From NCBI RefSeq assembly GCF_030169785.1, contig NZ_CP125854.1, forward strand, positions 2,914,001 through 2,978,000: a DNA stretch of 64,000 nucleotides, written 5' to 3'. How positions within the stretch are numbered: position 1 is the stretch's first letter; each line of letters starts with the position of its first letter. Made by a program: the position numbers and the translations under genes. The notes under the pieces are model-generated. The model was not told the DNA's origin and did not search any database. It saw only the letters and a program-made list of their open reading frames with translations. The stretch comes from Bdellovibrio sp. 22V. Lineage in GTDB: Bacteria; Bdellovibrionota; Bdellovibrionia; Bdellovibrionales; Bdellovibrionaceae. This document shows positions 44,159-52,620 of this stretch, in pieces.

Positions 44159-44500
44159 ATGAAAACACTTCTCTCAATTATCACATTAATTGTATGGACC
44201 GCGTCTTCTGCTTTTGCCTCTTTGATGATCCCAATAAACCCAGCACCTGCACCCATCGTTCATTGCAACCACGTAGGTAACCATATTAGTTGTTCTAACG
44301 GCGTCATGTGCACAATTCAGCCCGGCGCTGGAAGTGCTTTTGTTTCATGTAACAACAGAATGACCTGCACTGTTTGGGAATCCGGGATGGTTTCATGCAA
44401 TAATGGCAACAACTGCCATCAGACAGGAACGAACCTCTATTGCAATCAAGGTCTTCGTTGCATGGCGAACAGCCCCACTCACTTCTCTTGTCATCTTTAA
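44159..44500 (+). CDS. Secreted Cys-repeat protein (113 residues)
   Basis: Signal peptide (about 1-21, ending AFA). The mature ~90 residues contain ten cysteines in an alternating pattern: SCSNGVMC, SCNNRMTC, SCNNGNNC, YCNQGLRC, each pair separated from the next by 8-13 residues rich in Gly, Ser, Thr and aromatics. About four 16-18-residue tandem repeats with paired disulfides are expected, suggesting a small rigid secreted repeat domain. No family recognised. AGGAG precedes ATG and the stem-loop at 44101 lies upstream. A convergent terminator follows. Confidence 0.8.
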   Translation: MKTLLSIITLIVWTASSAFASLMIPINPAPAPIVHCNHVGNHISCSNGVMCTIQPGAGSAFVSCNNRMTCTVWESGMVSCNNGNNCHQTGTNLYCNQGLRCMANSPTHFSCHL

Positions 44501-44505
44501 AAAAG

Positions 44506-44534
44506 AAAAACCCCGAGGAGCACAGTCCCCGGGG
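44506..44534 (-). terminator. Intrinsic terminator for the minus-strand lipoprotein gene
   Basis: CCCCGAGGA (44511-44519) pairs with TCCCCGGGG (44526-44534), one G-T pair, loop GCACAG. The A-run at 44506-44510 is a T-run on the minus strand, after the lipoprotein stop at 44561. No plus-strand T-run, so the Cys-repeat gene ends without its own. Confidence 0.78.
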
Positions 44535-44560
44535 CTTGGTGATTACTTATTTAAGTCTGA

Positions 44561-45187
44561 TTAGTTGAATGTACCGAAGAAATTTGATGAACAAGCAATT
44601 CCGTTGACGCTTGTCACTTTCACGGCAGCATAAAGTCTCGAACCGGATTCAACAAGTCCCATTGGATACGGAGCTTCAACACTCATCGTGATACCGCCAC
44701 CCACTGTTACCAATGATGGAAGCACAATGTTCACGCCATCGTAGTCCATTTGACCTACAGTTGTAGACTGTACTTGATACGTTCCCGCTGGAATAACACA
44801 TCCAGTGATAGGATAATTCGTTCCAGGGTAGTAATCATACTGAGGAGTCGTCACAACCATTGTTCCTTGCACATAAATCGGACCGCGATAATACTTCCAA
44901 GTATTGCCAGTTGCATTAGGCTGGATTCCTGTTGATTGTACAAGAATCTGCATGTTTTGGAAGACCACGTTGCCGTCGGTGCTCTTGGATTGGTAAGTCG
45001 TCAAAACAACCGGTTGAGGAATCACACCCACGCAGTTCGCGCAGTTGTTAATGCCAACACCGATCACAGGACTTCCGCCGCTGTCTTTTTGACAGGCCGC
45101 AAGGGCTAACATAATTCCCAGCGCTGCCAAAACACGAGTGAAAGTCTTTGCTGGAAAACTTAAGTTCTTCTTTTTAAGTGTTTCCAT
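44561..45187 (-). CDS. Lipoprotein of unknown function
   Basis: 208 residues with a long basic N-terminus and a lipobox ALAAC (Cys32), after which the mature protein has CANC and a beta-rich sequence of Val, Thr, Tyr and Gly. Two further Cys (ITGCVIPAG and IACSSNF) could form a disulfide. No family recognised. Its terminator is at 44506-44534. Another lipoprotein gene lies 97 bases upstream on the same strand; the two may be related surface proteins although I see no sequence similarity. Confidence 0.75.
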   Translation of the reverse strand: METLKKKNLSFPAKTFTRVLAALGIMLALAACQKDSGGSPVIGVGINNCANCVGVIPQPVVLTTYQSKSTDGNVVFQNMQILVQSTGIQPNATGNTWKYYRGPIYVQGTMVVTTPQYDYYPGTNYPITGCVIPAGTYQVQSTTVGQMDYDGVNIVLPSLVTVGGGITMSVEAPYPMGLVESGSRLYAAVKVTSVNGIACSSNFFGTFN

Positions 45188-45260
45188 ATTGTTCTCCTAG
45201 TTAATCCTTCTTATTATTCTTCTTAATTAAACGTTTCTAAAACTTTTTTGCTTCTTCCAT

Positions 45261-45280
45261 CAAGGACCTTGCGGTCCTTG
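45261..45280. repeat. 8-bp inverted repeat between two lipoprotein genes
   Basis: CAAGGACC and GGTCCTTG around TTGC, 3 bases before the stop of the upstream minus-strand gene at 45284. It lacks a T-run on the minus strand, so it may be a processing or stabilising stem rather than a terminator. Confidence 0.55.
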
Positions 45281-45283
45281 TTA

Positions 45284-46063
45284 TTATTGTTGTTTGAAAG
45301 CTGCTGACTTAGACAAACCGCTGAATGTGCCAAGCTTTCTGAAACCGTCTCCAGGGTATGGAGTGTTTTTGTTGATCACTGCAGAAGCGCGGCAGTTGTA
45401 GGGACCGTCATAGATGTACCAGCACTTTCTGTAAGGAGATTGCTGAGCGTAAGATTGTGCGAAGTTTTTGTAGTATACCGAACCTGACACGAATCCTGAA
45501 CCTTGCGCATCACCTTGGTTTACATAGTTATCAACCACGAGAACGATCGCACCGTACTGATCTTGGAAGAACGCTGAGAAGTAGTACTTACCGTTGATGA
45601 TGAACCATCTGTTGAATTCCGCTTCCAAAAGACCTGCATCTCTTAATTTGTACATGTCTACGTTCGTACCAGAACCTGCTTCAAAACGACCTTCATAGTT
45701 ATAACCGCTGTCTGTGTAACCGATTTTCACAGAACCTGCGTAGCGACCGTTACCTACGTTTTGCAAATCAACCGTTAACTTGAAGTTTGTTGGGTTGTTC
45801 AACGGATGCATTGCTACGTAAGAGTTCATTTCAGCGATAGATACTGGAACAAAATTCACTGTGTTAGAGCTTGTCGTGCCACCTGTTGAACCACCAGTGC
45901 CTGATCCATCTGGAGCAGTTGGGATTGTGCTAGGTGCGCCGATGCCTGGCTGATATACGTTATCAACTGAGTTCGTTTGGAACGAATTGCTCTTACCGCA
46001 ACCTACGCCCATAAGGGAAATCGCAGCTACTAGGTAGATCAATTTGGAGTTGAATGTTTTCAT
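45284..46063 (-). CDS. Lipoprotein of unknown function, Ser/Thr/Gly-linker type
   Basis: 259 residues: lipobox MGVGC (Cys22), then a disordered linker rich in Ser, Thr, Gly and Pro (about 30-65), then a ~190-residue beta-rich domain with YYFSAFFQDQYGAIVLVVDNYV and a small Cys-containing loop (YRKCWYIYDGPYNCRAS). The linker suggests the domain sits away from the membrane. No family recognised. Start ATG 46063 has AGAGG upstream. Confidence 0.75.
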   Translation of the reverse strand: MKTFNSKLIYLVAAISLMGVGCGKSNSFQTNSVDNVYQPGIGAPSTIPTAPDGSGTGGSTGGTTSSNTVNFVPVSIAEMNSYVAMHPLNNPTNFKLTVDLQNVGNGRYAGSVKIGYTDSGYNYEGRFEAGSGTNVDMYKLRDAGLLEAEFNRWFIINGKYYFSAFFQDQYGAIVLVVDNYVNQGDAQGSGFVSGSVYYKNFAQSYAQQSPYRKCWYIYDGPYNCRASAVINKNTPYPGDGFRKLGTFSGLSKSAAFKQQ

Positions 46064-46356
46064 ATCAGCCTCTCTTAAGAAGTCCGGTTGTTAAAGGACC
46101 TCTCACCCAGACTCTATTGCGATGCCTGTGCCAATGTCTAAGAAGCCGGGCAAGCTACTGAAATCTCGAAGGAATAAAGGGCTTTCTCAGGGTGAAACAA
46201 AGACCCGTTGAGCGTCTAATGTCTGGGGAGGGGGCGCAAAAAGGGCACTCTGTCACATCTTGAGATGGAAAAAAGTTCGACGAAAAAGCAAATATTTAAG
46301 ATTTTTCCTCATCTTACCGAAATGGGATTCGTACATATTTTATAAAGGAATTAGTC

Positions 46357-46434
46357 ATGACAATCACAGCTACAAATGTATTGATCCTCGGTGCAGTCTT
46401 CATGTTCGCTGCGCGAGTTTTTTTGGGATTCTAA
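46357..46434 (+). CDS. Very small hydrophobic membrane peptide (25 residues)
   Basis: MTITATNVLILGAVFMFAAR followed by VFLGF: one membrane helix with almost no flanking residues. It has a good ribosome-binding site (AAAGGA, 7 bases before ATG) and is not antisense to a larger gene; the transglutaminase-barrel gene starts its stop at 46459. Too short to recognise; resembles small bacterial regulatory membrane peptides. Could be a chance ORF, but the Shine-Dalgarno and composition argue for a real one. Confidence 0.5.
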   Translation: MTITATNVLILGAVFMFAARVFLGF

Positions 46435-46458
46435 AAAAACAATTTCTCTAAAGTTTTC

Positions 46459-48285
46459 TTAGAACTTGGCGTGTAGGTAAATCATCCCCTGCACTTTTCT
46501 TTCAGTCGTTCCCATCACCGGTGTAATCGGCCCAATAACTCCAAACGGTGTGATCTGATTTCCCTTTGTGTAAGAAGCGGTTGCACCGATCTCGACAAAG
46601 TTATTCAACTTCTTATTCCAATCCACGGATACGGATGCCGCCGGCACCAAATCATAAAACGGATCTTTGCTTTTATTTGAGACAACGCGCCCCAAATCTG
46701 CGCCCACACTAAATGTCCCTAGTTTTTCTGTTGGAATAACGGCCTTAATAGAATTCTTCAAAGCCACCGCCGAGCTTGTGTTCACACCTTCCAAGAAATA
46801 AACATCCGTACCCACAATCAAGTAAGCTTCTTTTTTACCCGGCTTGCTGGTGTCGTACATGATACCTACACGATCATAAGAAGTGACCATCTCGCCTTTA
46901 TGTTTCTGCTCAATGTCCATCGGCACCCAGCTCCACGTACGATCCGCAGACACGGTCAAATTCAGCGGAGCGATCTCGTGATCGACGCCTGCCTTGATTT
47001 CGTTGCGCATTCCTGATGAGACATTCTTTGATTGTTCTCCGCCTTTTAATCTCGTGTCGAAATTGACGGCGTTGAATTCCAGGCGTCCCGTCGTGTTGTT
47101 GACCCGAGCTGTGCCCTTCAAGTGAGAACCGAAGAACAAAGTGCTGCGCTCGCCTTCTTTAAAAGAGTTCGACATCGCATCAAATCCTGGAGCGGAAATT
47201 CGCAGTGCTCCGCCATAGGCTTCTGCAGAAGCGCGGATTTCATCAACGACCATACCATCCGTTACAATACCCGTGGAGGCTCTTGTCGAAATACCTGCGG
47301 CCTCAAGACGATAAGCGCCTTCATCAGTGACGACTCTTGAGCCGAGCATGAAACCTTTGACGTTGTCGTTTCCCAATTGCATCGCGAGAGTTTGTTCGTG
47401 CTCACCCGCACGCACCGTGAACGTCGACTGATGTGGGCGAAATCTTGCCACACCCTGAATTTGATCCTGCACCCATTGCGCCGTTGCCGGTACGTACTCG
47501 TGCAATTTTCCAGGGCGAGACTCTACGTACTGCGTTCCTGTCAGAACACCAAGAACTTTTGAAGAGACATCCACTGCCGACTGCAAAGATTTTTGTTTCG
47601 TATTGAAAATCTGTGAATAGTTTTGAACGTAGTACTCGCCGGTTTTGGGGTCTCTAAAATGAAGAATCGCGTGTCCACCGGTATCGTCTTTAGAAAGATT
47701 CTGCTGCCACTGCCCGTTGTGACGGCCCACGGCCTCAAAGCCTAAACTTTTCGCTACTTCGCCGAGAAGTTTATGGATGTCTCCGCAAACGCCGCCTTCT
47801 CTGTGAGCCCGAACGGCATTTTGATAAACGGCTTCGAGATTTTTATTCTCCGTACCCGTCGCGCTGTAACCCGCAGACAGACGACTCCCCAGCATACTGA
47901 GAAGAAGCATTTTTTCTTCATGATTCAACTTTGCGCCGGCGGTTTTCGTGTACTTCAAAGCCTCTTGCAGATTCTTCTGTGCTAAGAACGAATTAAAGTC
48001 CGTGTGAACCTTCGTCAAACTGTTTAAGGAAAGCCCGAGGTCTTGGGGATTTTTAAAAACGATATCGAGTTCTTTGCCGACAGGCTTCGTATCCGCAAAG
48101 AAATAGGCATCGACTAAATGTCTTTGGCCGGAGGTCAAAGCTTGCGTGACTTGCTTAATGGTGCTGAGAGACTCCGTCTCTTCACTCGAAGTCGAGCAGT
48201 CTATACAAGGAGGCTGCGCCTCTGTTGCAAAAGAAGAAGAACTCAAGAAGCCCACGAGAACGAACATCAGACTTTGTGTTTTCAT
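46459..48285 (-). CDS. Transglutaminase-like domain fused to an outer-membrane beta-barrel
   Basis: A 608-residue exported protein (signal peptide about 1-20, ending SFA; then CIDC). Residues ~150-230 contain a transglutaminase-like core: Cys167 in GGVCGDIH at the head of a helix, His205 in TGGHAILHF, and the acidic residue in the next strand (FRDPKTGEYYVQNYSQ). From about residue 270 the protein is a sequence of amphipathic strands rich in Gly and charged residues, ending ...VQGMIYLHAKF with a terminal Phe, as for outer-membrane barrels. The catalytic domain is then likely periplasmic. It is transcribed just after the SpoIID-type gene (36 bases). Confidence 0.82.
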   Translation of the reverse strand: MKTQSLMFVLVGFLSSSSFATEAQPPCIDCSTSSEETESLSTIKQVTQALTSGQRHLVDAYFFADTKPVGKELDIVFKNPQDLGLSLNSLTKVHTDFNSFLAQKNLQEALKYTKTAGAKLNHEEKMLLLSMLGSRLSAGYSATGTENKNLEAVYQNAVRAHREGGVCGDIHKLLGEVAKSLGFEAVGRHNGQWQQNLSKDDTGGHAILHFRDPKTGEYYVQNYSQIFNTKQKSLQSAVDVSSKVLGVLTGTQYVESRPGKLHEYVPATAQWVQDQIQGVARFRPHQSTFTVRAGEHEQTLAMQLGNDNVKGFMLGSRVVTDEGAYRLEAAGISTRASTGIVTDGMVVDEIRASAEAYGGALRISAPGFDAMSNSFKEGERSTLFFGSHLKGTARVNNTTGRLEFNAVNFDTRLKGGEQSKNVSSGMRNEIKAGVDHEIAPLNLTVSADRTWSWVPMDIEQKHKGEMVTSYDRVGIMYDTSKPGKKEAYLIVGTDVYFLEGVNTSSAVALKNSIKAVIPTEKLGTFSVGADLGRVVSNKSKDPFYDLVPAASVSVDWNKKLNNFVEIGATASYTKGNQITPFGVIGPITPVMGTTERKVQGMIYLHAKF

Positions 48286-48321
48286 GTTCTTCTTTTCGGG
48301 CGAAGTAAGAGCGAACTAAAA

Positions 48322-49479
48322 CTACTTTAGTCGAGCCAACGGATAATAGTGTTTTAAGATTTTCGTGAAACTCATTCCTTGCTGTCCCAGCGTCCGACTT
48401 CCCCATTGACAAAGTCCCACACCGTGTCCAAATCCCCGACCTTCAAAGAGGTAAGTTTCGCCGATTTTTTTCATTTCAAAAAGAGAACTGCGCAAATCCT
48501 GGAACCCCAGCATTTGCCGGAAGTTATTCGCACTGATGATTTTTTCAGATCCTTGATTCAAAGCGATGCGCACAGCCTTAATTCTTTTCTCTGAAGGCGC
48601 ATGAACAAATTCAAGATGCGCGATTTCAGAAACGCCAAGACGCTTTTGCAACTCTTCTTTTGTCAGTTCTAACTTCCACTGCCCGCGCGGATTCGTAGGG
48701 CACGAGCTGTCGACTGCCACACCCGCATTCACGCCATGGTCCCACACATTGCGTGGAGACGTCGTTCGGCCTCCGCAATCGGAGTGGAAAAAAGCTTTCA
48801 GCACTTCACCGTTCGCAGCGTAGAGACGCAAACCTTTTGTTTCACGCACAGCTTGCAGAGCTTTTTTAATCAATGGACTTGATTCGTCTTCCGCAACCAC
48901 ATGACGAAACACTTGATCAAGAACGTTGCTTTCCAAGTGATAGGCGCGATTTTTTCTTTCACTCTTCACGGCCAGAGCGTACGACCGAGCGGCCACCGCT
49001 TGGGCTTTCAGTGTCTCAAGAGGCCAGGATAATGGCATTTCACTCGCAAGAACGCCCACAATATATTCATCCAAAGGCATGACACCAATGACATCGACTT
49101 TTTGCTTGTTGACGCTGAGAAGAACGCGCGACGGAAGAGTTTGCGCGCCGATACGCAAGCCCTCTCCTTGAATCATTAAAAATTTTTGCGTGAAAAGACG
49201 TTCTGGTTCTTGATTGCCAAGGCGCAAAGCCCAAATATTCTTTCCGTTTTTATTAAGCAAACGGACTTCTGCTTGCGAAGAATTGGGAATAGCCACTTGA
49301 CGGTAGTTCTGATCGATATTCTGAAAACGCAGGCCTATGCCAGAAATTTGGATCTTTTGCGCCACCGAAAGAAGACGCACGCGCACCAGTTCAGGATCTT
49401 GCACCAACGAAGAGTGCGCCTCTGAAATAAAACTGACAAAAACAAAGATGAAACAACACGCTGCCCATACCAGTTTCAC
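48322..49479 (-). CDS. SpoIID/LytB-domain protein
   Basis: Exported protein of 385 residues with signal peptide, then a SpoIID domain. Motifs: DEYIVGVLASEMPLSWPLET, LKAQAVAARSYAL, AFFHSDCGGRTTSP with the conserved Cys, and GRGFGHGVGLCQWGS near the end. SpoIID-type enzymes are lytic transglycosylases that remove stem-peptide-free glycan strands; LytB-like homologues in Gram-negatives likely also act on peptidoglycan. GTG start at 49479 with GGAG upstream. The transglutaminase-barrel gene follows 36 bases later. Confidence 0.92.
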   Translation of the reverse strand: MKLVWAACCFIFVFVSFISEAHSSLVQDPELVRVRLLSVAQKIQISGIGLRFQNIDQNYRQVAIPNSSQAEVRLLNKNGKNIWALRLGNQEPERLFTQKFLMIQGEGLRIGAQTLPSRVLLSVNKQKVDVIGVMPLDEYIVGVLASEMPLSWPLETLKAQAVAARSYALAVKSERKNRAYHLESNVLDQVFRHVVAEDESSPLIKKALQAVRETKGLRLYAANGEVLKAFFHSDCGGRTTSPRNVWDHGVNAGVAVDSSCPTNPRGQWKLELTKEELQKRLGVSEIAHLEFVHAPSEKRIKAVRIALNQGSEKIISANNFRQMLGFQDLRSSLFEMKKIGETYLFEGRGFGHGVGLCQWGSRTLGQQGMSFTKILKHYYPLARLK

Positions 49480-49504
49480 TAGAACTCCATCCGTAGAGAT
49501 CGCA

Positions 49505-49538
49505 CAAATAAGAAAGGATAGAGCTTCTTGCTCTATCC
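49505..49538 (-). terminator. Intrinsic terminator after the slipin gene
   Basis: GGATAGAGC and GCTCTATCC pair around TTCTT (49516-49538); on the minus strand TTTCTTATTT follows. It is 37 bases after the slipin stop at 49576, closing the nfeD-slipin transcript before the SpoIID gene starts at 49479. Confidence 0.9.
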
Positions 49539-49575
49539 CCCCTATTAAACCGCAAACTCTGGCGCGGATGAAAGT

Positions 49576-50325
49576 CTAGTTTTTGTGATTCATCTCTACC
49601 AGTGGCTTAATGATATCCAGCGGCAAAGGGAAAATGATCGTATTGGATTTGTCGCCAGCGATTTCCGTCAATGTTTGCATGTACGCCAACTGCAAAGCGG
49701 AAGGCGATCCAGCGAGAGTCAAAGAAGCTTCTTGTAGCTTTTGCGCTCTTTGCACTTCCCCGTCCGCGCTGATGACCTTCGCACGACGTTCACGCTCTGC
49801 CTCTGCTTCACGCGCCATTGCTCTTTGCATCTCTTTAGGAAGATCAATTTGTTTTACTTCAACCATAGTGACTTTGATGCCCCAGGCTTCCGTATGCTTA
49901 TCAAGAATACCTTGAAGAGCCGCATTGATTTTATCACGGTGTTCGAGAACGTCATCCAAGGGATATTGCCCCATCACGGAACGCAAAGTCGTCTGTGCAA
50001 GCTGGCTTGTTGCGAAGTAGTAGTCCTCGATTTTTGTAATCGCCTCGAGAGGAGAAACCACTTTGAAGTACACCACGGCATTCACCTGCATGCTCACGTT
50101 GTCTTTAGTGATAACATCCTGGGGTTGCACGTCCATTGCCACAGTACGCGTATCAATCTTGATCATTCTTTCGATAAAAGGAATAAGCAAAATCAAACCA
50201 GGTCCGCGCACACCCACGGCTTTACCAAGACGTAAAACCACACCGCGCTCCCAATCATTTAAGATTTTAATCATCGAACTTAAGATGATTCCGCCGATAA
50301 CGACTATCGCTATTAAAAACTCCAT
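49576..50325 (-). CDS. SPFH/band 7 protein, slipin type
   Basis: 249 residues: one N-terminal membrane helix (about 2-20), then an SPFH domain ([22 protein letters not shown] ... [18 protein letters not shown], partly quoted) with coiled-coil-forming helices [25 protein letters not shown] near 180. Slipins assemble into large rings on membranes. The upstream gene, 9 bases away, is its usual partner NfeD, a combination widespread in bacteria and archaea for membrane quality control. Terminator at 49505-49538. Confidence 0.94.
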   Translation of the reverse strand: MEFLIAIVVIGGIILSSMIKILNDWERGVVLRLGKAVGVRGPGLILLIPFIERMIKIDTRTVAMDVQPQDVITKDNVSMQVNAVVYFKVVSPLEAITKIEDYYFATSQLAQTTLRSVMGQYPLDDVLEHRDKINAALQGILDKHTEAWGIKVTMVEVKQIDLPKEMQRAMAREAEAERERRAKVISADGEVQRAQKLQEASLTLAGSPSALQLAYMQTLTEIAGDKSNTIIFPLPLDIIKPLVEMNHKN

Positions 50326-50334
50326 GCTGTCTCC

Positions 50335-51609
50335 TTATTTCACCTTTTTTACATTCACAGTTAAACCTTGGCGGCCCGTCACGCTCACGGTGTCGTTCAC
50401 TCGCAGCGAATCCTCGGAAACAAACTTCCAAGTTTCACCCATAATTAAAATCTGCCCCGAGTGCCCGTTGTTTTCCACGGATGTCACAACGCCGTCCGTC
50501 CTTTTCAGATCGGAATCGACATCACTCGATTTGAAGCGAATGGTCTTCACAGCCAAGTATCCCAATCCCAAAAAGAAGGCCCCGATAAGACCCACAACCG
50601 AAATGATAAGTGGTAACGGCAAAGTATACCCCGTAGACTGAGCATCAAATAAAAACAAACTTCCCACAAAAATGGAAATCAATCCTCCCGCACCTAAAAT
50701 ACCAAAACTAGGAAGGAAGATCTCAAGCACCAAAAAGGCAATTCCCAAAAGAATCAATGCAAGCCCGCCCCAGACAACTTCCAGCTTATGGAAAGCAATC
50801 AAAGACAACACAAGACCGATGCCACCAATCACTCCTGGAGCAATCATGCCAGGATGAGTGATCTCAACATAGAGAAGAGCCAAACTTCCCATGAACAACA
50901 AATAAGCGAATTCGGGATCTGCGACAAAACTTAGAACTTTGTAGCGGAGATCCGGCGCAAACTCTTGCAAGGCATCCACCTTCACGGTGGTTTCTTTACG
51001 CTCTTCCGTCAGAACAACTCGGCCCTGCGCTTGTCGTAAAAAATCCAGTTCATTATTCGCAAGAATATCTAGCGCTTTTTCTTTGTGAGCCTGCTCACTG
51101 CTTAAAGATTTCGCCTCTGTGACGATTTCTTTTGAAAACTCCAAATTGCGACCGCGAAGCTTTGTTACGCCTTCGAGCCAGCTAACGGTATCGTTGACGA
51201 TTTTCTTTCTAAGGTCTTCGGGTGTTTTTTCTCCCGTACCCAGAATCGGAGTCGCCGCGCCAATGTTCGTTGCCACAAGTCCGCCGTTCACGTGGCAAGC
51301 CTGCAAAATAATCGCGCCGGCGCTGCCTGCGTGGCCTCCACTGGGAGTGATCAAACAAAGATAAGGAATTTTCGAAGCCAGGATGCGCTCGACGATCAGG
51401 CGTGTGCTCTGCAGACTTCCGCCCGGTGTGTTCATACGAACGTACAAAGATTCGCACTTGTTTTCTTCCGCTCTTTTTTCCGCTCTTGCCAGATAATCCG
51501 ATGTCGACGCCGTGATGGCTTCGTTGATCGTCACCGCCAAGGTGCACGCGGCTTGCGCCGAAGCGCCCACGGAAAAAAGCAAAAAGAAAATCAGAGCGAG
51601 TTTTTTCAT
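50335..51609 (-). CDS. NfeD-family membrane protein with ClpP-like serine protease domain
   Basis: 424 residues. After a signal peptide (about 1-20) comes a ClpP/crotonase-like domain with YVRMNTPGGSLQSTRLIVE and the catalytic Ser in GGHAGSAGAIILQ (Ser ~99) plus a Lys in a later helix, then four membrane helices (about 230-345) and a C-terminal NfeD OB-fold (KRTDGVVTSVENNGHSGQIL). The long form (protease fused to OB fold) is the type described in thermophiles as STOPP, cleaving hydrophobic stomatin tails. The slipin gene follows 9 bases later. Confidence 0.93.
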   Translation of the reverse strand: MKKLALIFFLLFSVGASAQAACTLAVTINEAITASTSDYLARAEKRAEENKCESLYVRMNTPGGSLQSTRLIVERILASKIPYLCLITPSGGHAGSAGAIILQACHVNGGLVATNIGAATPILGTGEKTPEDLRKKIVNDTVSWLEGVTKLRGRNLEFSKEIVTEAKSLSSEQAHKEKALDILANNELDFLRQAQGRVVLTEERKETTVKVDALQEFAPDLRYKVLSFVADPEFAYLLFMGSLALLYVEITHPGMIAPGVIGGIGLVLSLIAFHKLEVVWGGLALILLGIAFLVLEIFLPSFGILGAGGLISIFVGSLFLFDAQSTGYTLPLPLIISVVGLIGAFFLGLGYLAVKTIRFKSSDVDSDLKRTDGVVTSVENNGHSGQILIMGETWKFVSEDSLRVNDTVSVTGRQGLTVNVKKVK

Positions 51610-52097
51610 AAGCCTAACTCTTTCATCACTTTCTGAAGATCATTCCACACGACTTTTTTAGCTCCAGGATCTTCGATTAAGTAAGCGGGACTGTAAGTCT
51701 CAATCCACTTGCCCGGACCTTTAAGAATCATCTCACCTAAGTCTTTCGGAAAAGAGCTAAAGACCACGACGACTTTGCCTTCACAGATCGCGGCTAATTC
51801 CGAAGGCAGTTGCGAACGATCTTCAACAGTGCAATCAAGCTCAAGCACTTGAAGATTTTTAAGCTTCATCGCCGCTTTCATTTTTTCGAAAAGATCGCGG
51901 GTTTCCGGAAGAAAGAAGCTTTCTTTGGCTTGCGTGAGAATATTTAGAAAAATAAGTTCGAAATAAGGAGACTCCGAAGGTTCAAAAGGGCCTTGCGCGG
52001 TAAAAAAACGCGCCTTCACGGCACCCTCTTCGGAAGCAGGCAGCATCACATTTTGAAGTCCTAGAACGTCCTGCAAGTATTGGATGTAATCTTTCAT
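51606..52097 (-). CDS. Uracil-DNA-glycosylase-fold protein, probably inactive
   Basis: 163 residues. The C-terminal stretch TYSPAYLIEDPGAKKVVWND (partly quoted) closely follows the family 4 uracil-DNA glycosylase end (HPAYLLRNP-AKR-VW-DL--V), and EGKVVVVFSSFPKDL is a degenerate strand. The N-terminal half lacks the iron-sulfur cysteines and the GxPG / GEAPGxxED motifs of that enzyme; the HPSYL catalytic His is replaced by Ser. It is therefore unlikely to remove uracil; a protein-binding or regulatory role is possible. Its start is 4 bases from the nfeD stop region on the opposite reading order, so cotranscription with nfeD is likely. Confidence 0.7.
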   Translation of the reverse strand: MKDYIQYLQDVLGLQNVMLPASEEGAVKARFFTAQGPFEPSESPYFELIFLNILTQAKESFFLPETRDLFEKMKAAMKLKNLQVLELDCTVEDRSQLPSELAAICEGKVVVVFSSFPKDLGEMILKGPGKWIETYSPAYLIEDPGAKKVVWNDLQKVMKELGL

Positions 52098-52238
52098 GGC
52101 AGGATTCTACCTAGACCTAAAGCGAGAGACCAATAAAACCGACCCTAATGCGCCGCTCAATACCCTGTAAAGCCACATTTCCAGTCTCAAGTTGAGACAA
52201 AATCCGCCGATAAGAAAGACATCAACGCAGGAGGTCCC

Positions 52239-52445
52239 ATGGAAGTTTTCAGATTCAACATCATTCCCACTGAAGAATTTAATAAAAGAGAAGACTTCCG
52301 CAAGGCCATCAACAACTGCGAGATCTGCGGCAGCGCTTTGGAGTTCAGCTACCAACAGCTTTCCGAATTCGCCGTTTTAAAAGAAGACGCCCAATGCCCC
52401 TGCTGCGACTTCATCAAAGAAGCCACCAACCACCGCGTACACTGA
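52239..52445 (+). CDS. Small zinc-ribbon protein (68 residues)
   Basis: MEVFRFNIIPTEEFNKREDF is followed by two metal-binding pairs, CEICG and CPCC, separated by 25 residues: a four-Cys zinc ribbon. It may bind nucleic acid or protein. AGGAGG lies 8 bases upstream of ATG. It has its own terminator (52471-52501) and no neighbouring gene on the same strand upstream, so it is a small transcription unit of its own. No family recognised. Confidence 0.75.
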   Translation: MEVFRFNIIPTEEFNKREDFRKAINNCEICGSALEFSYQQLSEFAVLKEDAQCPCCDFIKEATNHRVH

Positions 52446-52470
52446 TAAATACGCTCGCCTTTAATGTTAA

Positions 52471-52501
52471 TGCCTAGCTTGGATCGCTAGGCATTTTTTT
52501 A
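52471..52501 (+). terminator. Intrinsic terminator of the zinc-ribbon gene
   Basis: TGCCTAGC and GCTAGGCA pair around TTGGATC, followed by a run of eight T. 26 bases after the zinc-ribbon stop; separates it from brnT. Confidence 0.93.
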
Positions 52502-52593
52502 TGCGCCTACCGGATTCGTTCTCGTTCAATACCAGCCCTACTGGCTGCACCTATAAATTGCAATAAACACATGCTTTTACCCTCGTATTTATA

Positions 52594-52605
52594 TTGTATT
52601 TACAA
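52594..52605. promoter_or_regulatory. Palindrome TTGTATTTACAA upstream of brnT (candidate operator)
   Basis: A five-pair palindrome with a TT centre, 16 bases before the GTG of brnT, in an AT-rich promoter-like region. BrnA antitoxins repress their own operons, so this could be its site; the short length makes chance occurrence possible. Confidence 0.35.
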
Positions 52606-52620
52606 AGTAAAGGTGATAAT

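Noticed and set aside
45261-45280. Terminator between the two lipoprotein genes
   Set aside because: A good stem but no T-run on the minus strand; kept only as an inverted repeat.
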